DNA of 64,000 bases from ZC4RG30 sp046347045. Its GTDB lineage: Bacteria > Pseudomonadota > Gammaproteobacteria > Steroidobacterales > Steroidobacteraceae. The position numbers and the translations under genes are program-made. The stretch spans positions 1 to 64,000 of the forward strand of contig JAXMGX010000014.1 in NCBI GenBank assembly GCA_046347045.1, in the 5' to 3' direction. The first letter of the stretch is position 1, and each line of letters starts with the position of its first letter. The notes beneath the pieces are model-generated. The model made no database searches and was not told where the DNA came from. It saw only the letters and a program-made list of their open reading frames with translations. Of this stretch, positions 9,089-16,070 are shown piece by piece.

Positions 9089-10290
9089 GCGCCCACGCTC
9101 CGCGGATACTGTGCAGCCGTGACGAGGCGTTCGGCCGCGAGCGCGCGGGCGCGCGCATCGGCCGCGAGCACCGCATCCAGATCAGGCGTTCCGCCAGTGG
9201 TCAGCCAGCCATTCATCACGTCTCCAATGACCCGCTCGATGCCCGCAAAGTTCAAACGCCCTTCCAGGAAGGCCTCAACGGCCACTTCATTGGCTGCGCT
9301 GAGCACGGCGGGCATCTCTGCGCCAGCGCGTGCCGCAGCGATGGCCAGTCCCAGGCAGGGGAAGCGCTGCAGGTCCGGAGGCTCGAAATCCAGCCGCGCC
9401 ACCTGCAGCAAGTCGAGGAATTGTACACCGGAGGCCAGCCGCTGCGGCCACGCCAGCGCCTGGGCTATGGGTGTGCGCATGTCCGGCGAGCCGAGCTGCG
9501 CCAGCACCGAACCATCCACGTATTCGACCAGGGAATGCACCACGCTCTGCGGGTGGATTACGACTTCGACACGTTCCACCGGCAGCCCGAACAGCAGCTG
9601 TGCTTCGATCAGCTCCAGCCCCTTGTTCATCAGGGTGGCCGAGTCGACGGAAATCTTGCGTCCCATTTGCCATGTCGGATGCGCGCAGGCCTGTTCCGGC
9701 GTTGCAGTCTGCAGCGCGGTAGCTGACCAGTTCCTGAACGGCCCACCCGACGCGGTGAGCATGATGCGCCGCACGCCGGCGGGCTCGATGCCCAGGCGGG
9801 CCTGCTGCGGCAGGCACTGGAAGACGGCGTTGTGCTCGCTGTCGATGGGGATGATGGTGGCACCGGCGGCGGCCGCGGCCGTCAGCACCTGGCGCCCGGC
9901 CATCACCAGCGCTTCCTTGTTGGCGATCATGAGGCGCTTGCCCGCCGCCGCTGCCGCCAGCGTCGAGCGCAGGCCGGCTGCACCGACGATGGCCGCCATC
10001 ACGTAGCCGGCGGCGGGGAGCGTCGCGACGGCAGGCAGCTCGTCGGCCCCCGCCAGCAGCGTGGTCGAAAGGCCGGCGGCGCGCAGCCTCGCCGCAAGCG
10101 GCGCGTGCAGCGACGCATCACCGATCAGCGCCACATCGGGACGAAACTCCACGCACTGCGAGTAGAGCCGCTCGGCGTTGCGATGCGCGGTGAGCGCCAC
10201 CACGCGGAACCGGTCTGCGTGCCGGCGCAGCACGTCGAGCGTGCTCTCGCCGATGCTGCCGGTGGAACCCAGCACGGCGACGCCGATCAT
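9085..10290 (-). CDS. dxr: 1-deoxy-D-xylulose 5-phosphate reductoisomerase
   Basis: Second step of the MEP isoprenoid pathway: NADPH-dependent rearrangement and reduction of DXP to MEP in the cytoplasm. The 401-residue product starts MIGVAVLGSTGSIGESTLDV with the nucleotide-binding GSTGSIG. It contains IPIDSEHNAVFQCL (metal and substrate ligands), LTASGGPFR and KISVDSATLMNKGLELIEA. The ATG at 10290 overlaps the cdsA stop as ATGA and is preferred over another ATG two codons earlier (10296). Isoprenoid precursor made here feeds UppS, encoded two genes upstream. Confidence 0.96.
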   Translation of the reverse strand: MIGVAVLGSTGSIGESTLDVLRRHADRFRVVALTAHRNAERLYSQCVEFRPDVALIGDASLHAPLAARLRAAGLSTTLLAGADELPAVATLPAAGYVMAAIVGAAGLRSTLAAAAAGKRLMIANKEALVMAGRQVLTAAAAAGATIIPIDSEHNAVFQCLPQQARLGIEPAGVRRIMLTASGGPFRNWSATALQTATPEQACAHPTWQMGRKISVDSATLMNKGLELIEAQLLFGLPVERVEVVIHPQSVVHSLVEYVDGSVLAQLGSPDMRTPIAQALAWPQRLASGVQFLDLLQVARLDFEPPDLQRFPCLGLAIAAARAGAEMPAVLSAANEVAVEAFLEGRLNFAGIERVIGDVMNGWLTTGGTPDLDAVLAADARARALAAERLVTAAQYPRSVGA

Positions 10291-11090
10291 CGCCATTCAC
10301 CCGCGAACAGCGTGAGGCCCAGCATCAGGCAGGGCGCCGCGGCCAGCAGGCTGTCGAAGCGATCGAGCACGCCGCCATGGCCTGGAATGAGGTTGCCGCT
10401 GTCCTTGAGGCCCGCGAAACGCTTGCAATGGCTTTCGAGCAGATCACCGACCACGGAGTAGAAACCCACTCCCACAGTGATGGCCACCAGCGCGGCCATG
10501 CCCTGCCCGCGCCACAGCGACGCCACCACGGCCAGCACCACGCATGCCGCGACGCCACCCCACAGTCCCGCCACGGTCTTGCCGGGCGATACGCGTGGTG
10601 CAAGCTTGCGCACGCCCCAGGCGCGGCCGGCGAAGTAGGCACCGCTGTCGGCCAGCCAGACGATCAGCAGGGCATACAGCACGGCTTCGCGGCCGCCGGG
10701 CCCCAGGCGCATGCGCACCACGGCCATGAAGGCCAGTGACAGCGCGAACACACCCGCGACGAAGACGGCACCGCGGCCCGTGGCGCCGGGCATCAGGAAC
10801 ACCCACGCGCCCATCGCCGTCCAGAACACCAGCGCCACCAACAGCGCGCCCCTGAGCCCTGCGCCGGTAGCGGACACCTGCCACAACGCGGCCGCTGCCG
10901 CCAGCGTCAGCACCAGGAAGGCAAGCCGCCGCGCCGACCATTGGCTGTCGATGAAGCCGGACCATTCGACTGCCGCGGCCAGCAGCACCAGGCTCAGCGC
11001 TGCCGCGGACCAGGCCGGGGGCAGCAACAGCACCATCGCCAGCAGCACCACCGCGACCACCGCGCCGGAGATGACGCGCTGGAGGATCAT
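10287..11090 (-). CDS. cdsA: Phosphatidate cytidylyltransferase (CDP-diglyceride synthase)
   Basis: Integral inner-membrane enzyme that makes CDP-diacylglycerol from phosphatidate and CTP, the branch point for phospholipids. The 267-residue product has about eight hydrophobic helices and ends with the family signature: DSGAYFAGRAWG, LAPRVSPGKTVAGLWGG and the C-terminal KDSGNLIPGHGGVLDRFDS. The ATG at 11090 overlaps the uppS stop as ATGA, so the upstream extension of the open frame inside uppS is rejected. Confidence 0.95.
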   Translation of the reverse strand: MILQRVISGAVVAVVLLAMVLLLPPAWSAAALSLVLLAAAVEWSGFIDSQWSARRLAFLVLTLAAAAALWQVSATGAGLRGALLVALVFWTAMGAWVFLMPGATGRGAVFVAGVFALSLAFMAVVRMRLGPGGREAVLYALLIVWLADSGAYFAGRAWGVRKLAPRVSPGKTVAGLWGGVAACVVLAVVASLWRGQGMAALVAITVGVGFYSVVGDLLESHCKRFAGLKDSGNLIPGHGGVLDRFDSLLAAAPCLMLGLTLFAGEWR

Positions 11091-11809
11091 GCGGCGCCGC
11101 CCGACTGTTCGCTGGTCAGGCCGTAGCGACGCTGGCGCGAGGCGAAGTCCTGCAGTGCGGCGCCAAATTCCTGCGCGTTGAAATCCGGCCACAACTGCGC
11201 ACAGAAGTGCAGCTCGGTGTAGGCGAGGTTCCACAGCAGGAAGTTGCTGATGCGGCGCTCGCCGCCGGTGCGGATGAACAGATCCGGATCGGGCAGCCCC
11301 GCAAGCTGCAGGCCGGCGGCAAGGTCCTGTTCGGTGATATCGGCCGCACGCAGCGCACCGCTGGCGCAGCGCTGCGCGAGCTGCCGCGCGGCATTGACGA
11401 TGTCCCAGCGTCCGCCGTAGCCCACCGCCACCTGCAGCCGCAGCTTGTCATTGGCCAGGGTGCGCGCCTCGGCTGCCAGCATGCGCGACTGCAGCCGCAC
11501 CGGGAAGCCCGTGCGATCGCCGATGAACCCCACGCGCACGCCGTTTTCGTGCAGTTCGTCGATCTGGTTGTCGAGCGCCTCGACGAACAGCCCCATCAGC
11601 GCGGAGACCTCTTCGCCGGGCCGGCCCCAGTTCTCGCTGCTGAAGGCGAACAGCGTCAGCGCACCGATGCCATTGCGGAGGCACTCGCGCACGCACATGC
11701 GCACCGGCTCCACCCCTTCCTTGTGACCGGCATGGCGCGGCAGGCCGCGCGCGGCGGCCCAGCGACCATTGCCATCCATGATGATTGCGACGTGGCGCGG
11801 CAGCGTCAT
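11087..11809 (-). CDS. uppS: Undecaprenyl diphosphate synthase (cis-prenyltransferase)
   Basis: Condenses isopentenyl diphosphate onto farnesyl diphosphate to make the C55 carrier lipid for peptidoglycan and O-antigen. The 240-residue product opens with HVAIIMDGNGRWAAARG, whose Asp12 is the catalytic Mg2+ ligand. It shows LTLFAFSSENWGRP and the C-terminal DLFIRTGGERRISNFLLW signature. Its start lies 32 nt after frr and its stop overlaps cdsA. Confidence 0.96.
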   Translation of the reverse strand: MTLPRHVAIIMDGNGRWAAARGLPRHAGHKEGVEPVRMCVRECLRNGIGALTLFAFSSENWGRPGEEVSALMGLFVEALDNQIDELHENGVRVGFIGDRTGFPVRLQSRMLAAEARTLANDKLRLQVAVGYGGRWDIVNAARQLAQRCASGALRAADITEQDLAAGLQLAGLPDPDLFIRTGGERRISNFLLWNLAYTELHFCAQLWPDFNAQEFGAALQDFASRQRRYGLTSEQSGGAA

Positions 11810-11841
11810 GTGTATTGCGGCTGCGGCGGAGCGTTGCGCGC

Positions 11842-12399
11842 TCAGACCGTCAGGATTTCCTTTTCCTTCGCCGCCACTTGCGCATCGACTTCGGCGACAG
11901 CCTTGTCGGTGAGCTTCTGGATCTCGTCCTGCACCTTGCGCTCCTCATCCTGCGTGATGAGCTTCTCTTTCAGCGCCTCCTTCACCTCGGCCAGCACGTC
12001 GCGGCGCACGTTGCGCACGCTGACGCGGGCATTCTCGGCGTCCTGGCGCACCACCTTCAGGATGTCCTTGCGGCGTTCCTCGGTGAGCGGCGGCAGCGGG
12101 ATGCGGATCACCGCGCCGGCCGTCATCGGCGTGAGATGCAGGTCCGACTTGTGGATGGCCTTCTCGATGGCGGCCACCATGTTGCGGTCCCACGGGGTGA
12201 TCGACAGCGTGCGGGCGTCTTCCACCGAGATGTTGGCCACCTGGTTCAGCGGCGACTCGGTGCCGTAGAAATCGACCTTGAGGTGTTCGATGAGGCTGGG
12301 GTGCGCGCGGCCGGTGCGCAGCTTCTTCAGGTCGCCCTGGAAGGACACGATGCACTTCTGCATGCGGTTCTTCGCGTCGTTCTTGAAATCTTCGAGCAT
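11842..12399 (-). CDS. frr: Ribosome recycling factor
   Basis: Splits post-termination ribosomes together with EF-G. The 185-residue length is exact for the family. Sequence marks are the N-terminal DAKNRMQKCIVSFQGDLKKL helix, LRTGRAHPSLI, the domain II segment YGTESPLNQVANISVEDART, and the C-terminal DEIQKLTDKAVAEVD helix. It lies 19 nt after pyrH, as in most proteobacteria. Confidence 0.97.
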   Translation of the reverse strand: MLEDFKNDAKNRMQKCIVSFQGDLKKLRTGRAHPSLIEHLKVDFYGTESPLNQVANISVEDARTLSITPWDRNMVAAIEKAIHKSDLHLTPMTAGAVIRIPLPPLTEERRKDILKVVRQDAENARVSVRNVRRDVLAEVKEALKEKLITQDEERKVQDEIQKLTDKAVAEVDAQVAAKEKEILTV

Positions 12400-12418
12400 G
12401 GGAAGCCTCGGGTAGCTG

Positions 12419-13138
12419 TCAGTCGTTGGTGACGAGAGTACCTACATTCTCGCCGCGCACAACCCGCGGCAGGTCGCCGGGGTTGTTCAGGTTGAACACC
12501 CTGAGGGGCAGGCGGTTGTCGCGGCAGAGCACGATGGCGGTGGCGTCCATGACGCCCAGCCGGTCGTCGAGCACGCGGTCGAAAGTGAGCCTTTCGTAGC
12601 GGGTGGCAGCCGGGTTCTTCACCGGATCGTCGGAGTACACGCCGTTGACCTTGGTGGCCTTCAGCAGCACGTCGGCGCCGATCTCTATGGCGCGCAGGCT
12701 GGCGGCGGAATCGGTGGTGAAGAAGGGATTGCCGGTGCCGGCCGCGAAGATGACGATGCGGCCTTTCTCCAGGTGCCGCACGGCACGCCGGCGCACGTAG
12801 TCCTCGGCCACCTCGTTGATGCGGATGGCCGACATCACGCGGGCATGCGCGCCGATGGACTCGACCGCATCCTGCATGGCCAGCGAGTTGATGACCGTGG
12901 CCAGCATGCCCATCTGGTCGGCGGTGACGCGGTCCATGCCGGCGCGCGCCAGGCCCGCGCCGCGGAAGATGTTGCCACCGCCCAGCACCACGGCCACCTG
13001 CGCGCCGGTGGCCGACACCTCGACGAGCTCCGCGGCCACGCGCTTCAGCATGGCCGGCTCGATGCCGTAGTCGCCCTGGCCCATCAGGGCCTCGCCCGAC
13101 AGCTTAACGAGGATCCTTTTGAAAGCGGCTGCGCCCAT
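12419..13138 (-). CDS. pyrH: UMP kinase
   Basis: Amino-acid-kinase-fold enzyme that phosphorylates UMP to UDP. The 239-residue product starts MGAAAFKRILVKLSGEALMG with the nucleotide-binding KLSGEALMG. It has VVLGGGNIFRG, RVTADQMGMLATVINSLA and FAAGTGNPFFTTDSAA typical of PyrH. ATG at 13138 has AGGAG about 7 nt upstream; an in-frame TTG at 13156 lies before that ribosome binding site and is not used. A terminator after tsf separates it from the rpsB-tsf unit. Confidence 0.96.
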   Translation of the reverse strand: MGAAAFKRILVKLSGEALMGQGDYGIEPAMLKRVAAELVEVSATGAQVAVVLGGGNIFRGAGLARAGMDRVTADQMGMLATVINSLAMQDAVESIGAHARVMSAIRINEVAEDYVRRRAVRHLEKGRIVIFAAGTGNPFFTTDSAASLRAIEIGADVLLKATKVNGVYSDDPVKNPAATRYERLTFDRVLDDRLGVMDATAIVLCRDNRLPLRVFNLNNPGDLPRVVRGENVGTLVTND

Positions 13139-13154
13139 GCCTAAGCTCCTGCTC

Positions 13155-13182
13155 AAAAAAAACCCCGCCGAAGCGGGGTTTT
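13155..13182 (-). terminator. Rho-independent terminator after tsf
   Basis: On the minus strand a perfect 6-bp stem CCCCGC/GCGGGG closed by a TTCG tetraloop is followed directly by eight T residues. It begins about 10 nt after the tsf stop and ends 17 nt before the pyrH ATG, so it should end rpsB-tsf transcripts. The pyrH operon must use read-through or a promoter inside tsf; none was identified. Confidence 0.93.
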
Positions 13183-13192
13183 CGTCACCCGG

Positions 13193-14104
13193 TCAATGCT
13201 TGGTGTCGTCGTCCTTCTTGATGCCCGCTTGGGCCATCACTTCGGCGACGAAGTCGTCCTGCTTCTTCTCGATGCCGGCGCCGACTTCCAGGCGCGCGTA
13301 ACGCAGCACCTTCGCCTTGGCGCTGGCCAGCAGCTTCTCGATCGACAGCTTGTCGTCCTTCACGAACGGCTGGCCGAGCAGCGTGATTTCGCCCAGCCAC
13401 TTGGCCATGCCGCCTTCGACGATCTTCGCGAGAATGTTCTCGGGCTTGCCCTTGTTCTTCTCGTCGTTCTTCATGATGTCGATGCGGATGCCGCGTTCCT
13501 TGGCCTTCGCCTCTTCGGGAACGTCGGCGGCCGACAGGTACGCCGGATTGCTGGCCGCCACGTGCATGGCCAGATCCTTGGCGAGCGCGGCATCGCCGCC
13601 CTCGATGGCCACCAGCGTGCCGATGCGGGTGCCGTGCAGGTAGCTGCCCAGCAGGCCCGATGTTTCCACGCGCTCGAAGCGACGCACGCTGATGTTCTCG
13701 CCGATCTTGGCCACGAGCGCACGACGGCGATCGTCGACGGTTTCGCCGGAGGGCAGCAGCTTCGTGCCCAGGTCCTCGACGCTTGCGGCCTTCGAGGCCA
13801 GCGCCACGGCGGCCACGTCCTTCGCGAAGGCGGTGAAGTCGTCGCCGCGGGCCACGAAGTCGGTCTCGCAATTCACTTCCACCAGCACGGCGGACTTGCC
13901 GTCGGCACTGGTGGCAGTGGCGATTACGCCTTCGGCGGCCACGCGCGAGGCCTTCTTGTCGGCCTTGGCCAGGCCCTGCTTGCGCATGAGCTCGGCCGCA
14001 GCTTCGATGTCGCCGCCGGTTTCCACCAGCGCCTTCTTGCATTCCATCATGCCGGCGCCAGTGCGCTCGCGAAGCTGACGGACGGTATCAGCAGTGACGC
14101 TCAT
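13193..14104 (-). CDS. tsf: Translation elongation factor Ts
   Basis: Nucleotide exchange factor for EF-Tu. The 303-residue product begins VTADTVRQLRERTGAGMMEC (UBA-like domain, family signature LRERTGAGMMECKKAL) and contains the core VLVEVNCETDFVARGDDF, which carries the residues that displace Mg2+ from EF-Tu. Its ATG shares one base with the rpsB stop (TGATG). Expression is expected to follow rpsB, with an intrinsic terminator just after its stop. Confidence 0.97.
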   Translation of the reverse strand: MSVTADTVRQLRERTGAGMMECKKALVETGGDIEAAAELMRKQGLAKADKKASRVAAEGVIATATSADGKSAVLVEVNCETDFVARGDDFTAFAKDVAAVALASKAASVEDLGTKLLPSGETVDDRRRALVAKIGENISVRRFERVETSGLLGSYLHGTRIGTLVAIEGGDAALAKDLAMHVAASNPAYLSAADVPEEAKAKERGIRIDIMKNDEKNKGKPENILAKIVEGGMAKWLGEITLLGQPFVKDDKLSIEKLLASAKAKVLRYARLEVGAGIEKKQDDFVAEVMAQAGIKKDDDTKH

Positions 14105-15081
14105 CAGCGCGCCCCACCGCGGCGGGCACCACCGGCACCGGCGGCGGGACGGCGGCGCGTGGCGCTGCTGCCGATCTGTTCCTTGCCACCGGCCTTCACG
14201 TCGACCGACGGCTCGTCGAGGTCGGCTTCGGTGATTTCACCGGCCGGTGCCGCGGCGGCCTCGGCCGACGCACGGGCCGGCGGCTTGCGGCGCACGGCAG
14301 CCTGCGGCTTGCCACGCGTCGGGCGGGCTTCGCGGCGGCGCGGCGCACCGGCCTCGTCGAGTTCCACGAATTCATCTTCGCCGACCATGACCTTCGGCAC
14401 CGCGGCGCGGCCCTCGAGCACGGAGTCGGCCATGGCCGAGGCGTACAGGCTGATGGCGCGCATGGCGTCGTCGTTGCCGGGGACGACGTAGTCGACGCCG
14501 TCGGGCGAGCAGTTGGTGTCGACGATGGCCACGACGGGGATGCCGAGCTTCTTCGCCTCGTTGAGGGCGATGCGCTCGTGACCCACGTCGACCACGAACA
14601 GCACGTCGGGCAGCGCAGCCATGTTCTTGATGCCGCCCAGGCTCTTCTCGAGCTTGGCCATCTCGCGGCGCAGCTGCAGCGCTTCCTTCTTGCCGCGCTT
14701 GTCCATCGCGCCGGAATCCTGCAGCTCGGTGAGGTCGGTGAGCCGCTTGATCGACTGGCGGATGGTCTTGAAGTTGGTGAGCATGCCGCCGGGCCAGCGC
14801 TGGTTCACGAACGGCTGGCCGCAGCGCACGGCCTCCTTCTGCATCGCCTCGCGGGCAGAACGCTTGGTGCCGACGAACAGCACGGTGCCGCCATCGGCGA
14901 CGATGCCCTTGACGAAGGCCACGGCCTCCGCGAACAGGGGCTGCGTCTTCTCGAGGTTGATGATGTGGATCCGGTTGCGCTCCCCGAAGATGTACTGAGC
15001 CATCCGGGGGTTCCAGAAGCGGGTCTGGTGTCCGAAATGAACACCCGCTTCCAGCATCTGTCGCATTGACACGCTGGCCAT
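14104..15081 (-). CDS. rpsB: 30S ribosomal protein S2 with a long C-terminal extension
   Basis: Small-subunit ribosomal protein. Residues 1 to about 240 are ordinary S2: VSMRQMLEAGVHFGHQTRFW at the start, GTVLFVGTKRSAREAMQKEA, FVNQRWPGGMLTNF, and PDVLFVVDVGHERIALNEA. The product is 325 residues long; S2 is usually about 240-260. The additional 80 or so residues are rich in Arg, Ala, Pro and Gly (end RRRPAAGAGGARRGGAR) and look disordered and basic. The ATG at 15081 lies behind a structured leader. Upstream in-frame codons are part of that leader. Confidence 0.96.
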   Translation of the reverse strand: MASVSMRQMLEAGVHFGHQTRFWNPRMAQYIFGERNRIHIINLEKTQPLFAEAVAFVKGIVADGGTVLFVGTKRSAREAMQKEAVRCGQPFVNQRWPGGMLTNFKTIRQSIKRLTDLTELQDSGAMDKRGKKEALQLRREMAKLEKSLGGIKNMAALPDVLFVVDVGHERIALNEAKKLGIPVVAIVDTNCSPDGVDYVVPGNDDAMRAISLYASAMADSVLEGRAAVPKVMVGEDEFVELDEAGAPRRREARPTRGKPQAAVRRKPPARASAEAAAAPAGEITEADLDEPSVDVKAGGKEQIGSSATRRRPAAGAGGARRGGAR

Positions 15082-15115
15082 GAAATTTTCCTCATCCGTT
15101 CGGGTTGGGGACCAG

Positions 15116-15174
15116 GTCCGATTCCCTGGCGGCAATTCCTTGCGGAACACCCGGCTGCCAGTGACGAATCGGAC
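15116..15174 (-). promoter_or_regulatory. Structured 5' leader of rpsB, likely S2 autoregulatory element
   Basis: Between the rpsB promoter and ATG the transcript can fold into a long hairpin. A perfect 9-bp outer stem (GTCCGATTC at 15116-15124 with GAATCGGAC at 15166-15174) encloses an inner CTGGC/GCCAG stem (15126-15130 with 15157-15161) and a TTCC/GGAA pairing. In E. coli S2 represses its own mRNA through the leader; the position here suggests the same, but the binding itself is inference. Confidence 0.6.
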
Positions 15175-15203
15175 TGGGATTTGTTTGCCAAAAAAGGCCG
15201 CGC

Positions 15204-15232
15204 TTTATACCATGACTTTCCCACGCAAACAA
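15204..15232 (-). promoter_or_regulatory. Sigma-70 promoter of rpsB-tsf
   Basis: On the minus strand TTGTTT (15227-15232) and TATAAA (15204-15209) are 17 bp apart, a good sigma-70 match. Transcription would start near 15197, giving a leader of roughly 115 nt that contains the hairpin. The site lies in the divergent rpsB/map gap; no equally clear promoter for map was seen. Confidence 0.65.
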
Positions 15233-15272
15233 CGCCTTAGCTGCCACTGGCAGTGGGCGCCGCAACCCACTG

Positions 15273-16061
15273 ATGCCCATCACGATCAAGTCCCCGGAAG
15301 AACAGGAAAAGATGCGCATTGCAGGCCGGTTGGCGGCCGACGTGCTGGACATGATCACTCCCCATGTGGTGCCCGGGATCACCACCAGCGAGCTGGACGA
15401 GATCTGCCACGACTACATCGTGAAGACCCAGAAGGCCATCCCTGCCAACGTGGGCTACAACGGCTTTCCGAAGACCATCTGCACCTCGGTGAACCACGTG
15501 GTGTGCCATGGCATTCCCAACGACAAGAAGCTGAAGAACGGCGACATCGTCAACATCGACGTCACCGTGATCCGCGACGGCTTCCATGGCGACACCAGCC
15601 GCATGTATTTCGCCGGCAAGCCGGGCGTGCTGGGCGAGCGGCTGTCGCGCGTGACCCGCGAGGCCATGTGGGCCGGCATCCGGCAGGTGCGGCCCGGTGC
15701 ACGGCTCGGTGACATCGGCCATGTGATCCAGACTCTGGCCGAGGGCGAAGGCTTCTCGGTGGTGCGCGAGTACTGCGGCCATGGCATCGGCCGCGTGTAC
15801 CACGAGGAGCCGCAGGTGCTGCATTACGGCCAGGCCGGCACCGGCACGCTGCTGCGCGAGGGCATGACGTTTACCATCGAGCCGATGATCAATGCCGGCA
15901 AGCGGCATGTGAAACCGCCACTGGAAGACGGCTGGACGGTGGTCACCAAGGATCATTCGCTGTCGGCGCAGTGGGAACACACCATTCTCGTGACCGCCGA
16001 TGGTTACGAAGTGCTGACGCTGGGCGCCGCCGAACGCGGCAATGCCGCGGCCGCCGCCTGA
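15273..16061 (+). CDS. map: Methionine aminopeptidase, type I
   Basis: Removes the N-terminal Met from nascent proteins in the cytoplasm. The 262-residue product has the pita-bread fold motifs and all metal ligands: VNIDVTVIRDGFHGDTSRMY (two Asp), YCGHGIGRVYHEEPQVLHY (His), GMTFTIEPMINAGK (Glu) and SAQWEHTILVT (Glu). There is no N-terminal extension, so it is the short bacterial type. It is divergent from rpsB, a common arrangement, and heads the plus-strand run map-glnD-dapC-dapD. Confidence 0.97.
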   Translation: MPITIKSPEEQEKMRIAGRLAADVLDMITPHVVPGITTSELDEICHDYIVKTQKAIPANVGYNGFPKTICTSVNHVVCHGIPNDKKLKNGDIVNIDVTVIRDGFHGDTSRMYFAGKPGVLGERLSRVTREAMWAGIRQVRPGARLGDIGHVIQTLAEGEGFSVVREYCGHGIGRVYHEEPQVLHYGQAGTGTLLREGMTFTIEPMINAGKRHVKPPLEDGWTVVTKDHSLSAQWEHTILVTADGYEVLTLGAAERGNAAAAA

Positions 16062-16070
16062 AGCGCCGCG

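Noticed and set aside
7661..10006. Long plus-strand frame over rseP and dxr
   Set aside because: Antisense shadow; rseP and dxr have all catalytic motifs on the other strand.
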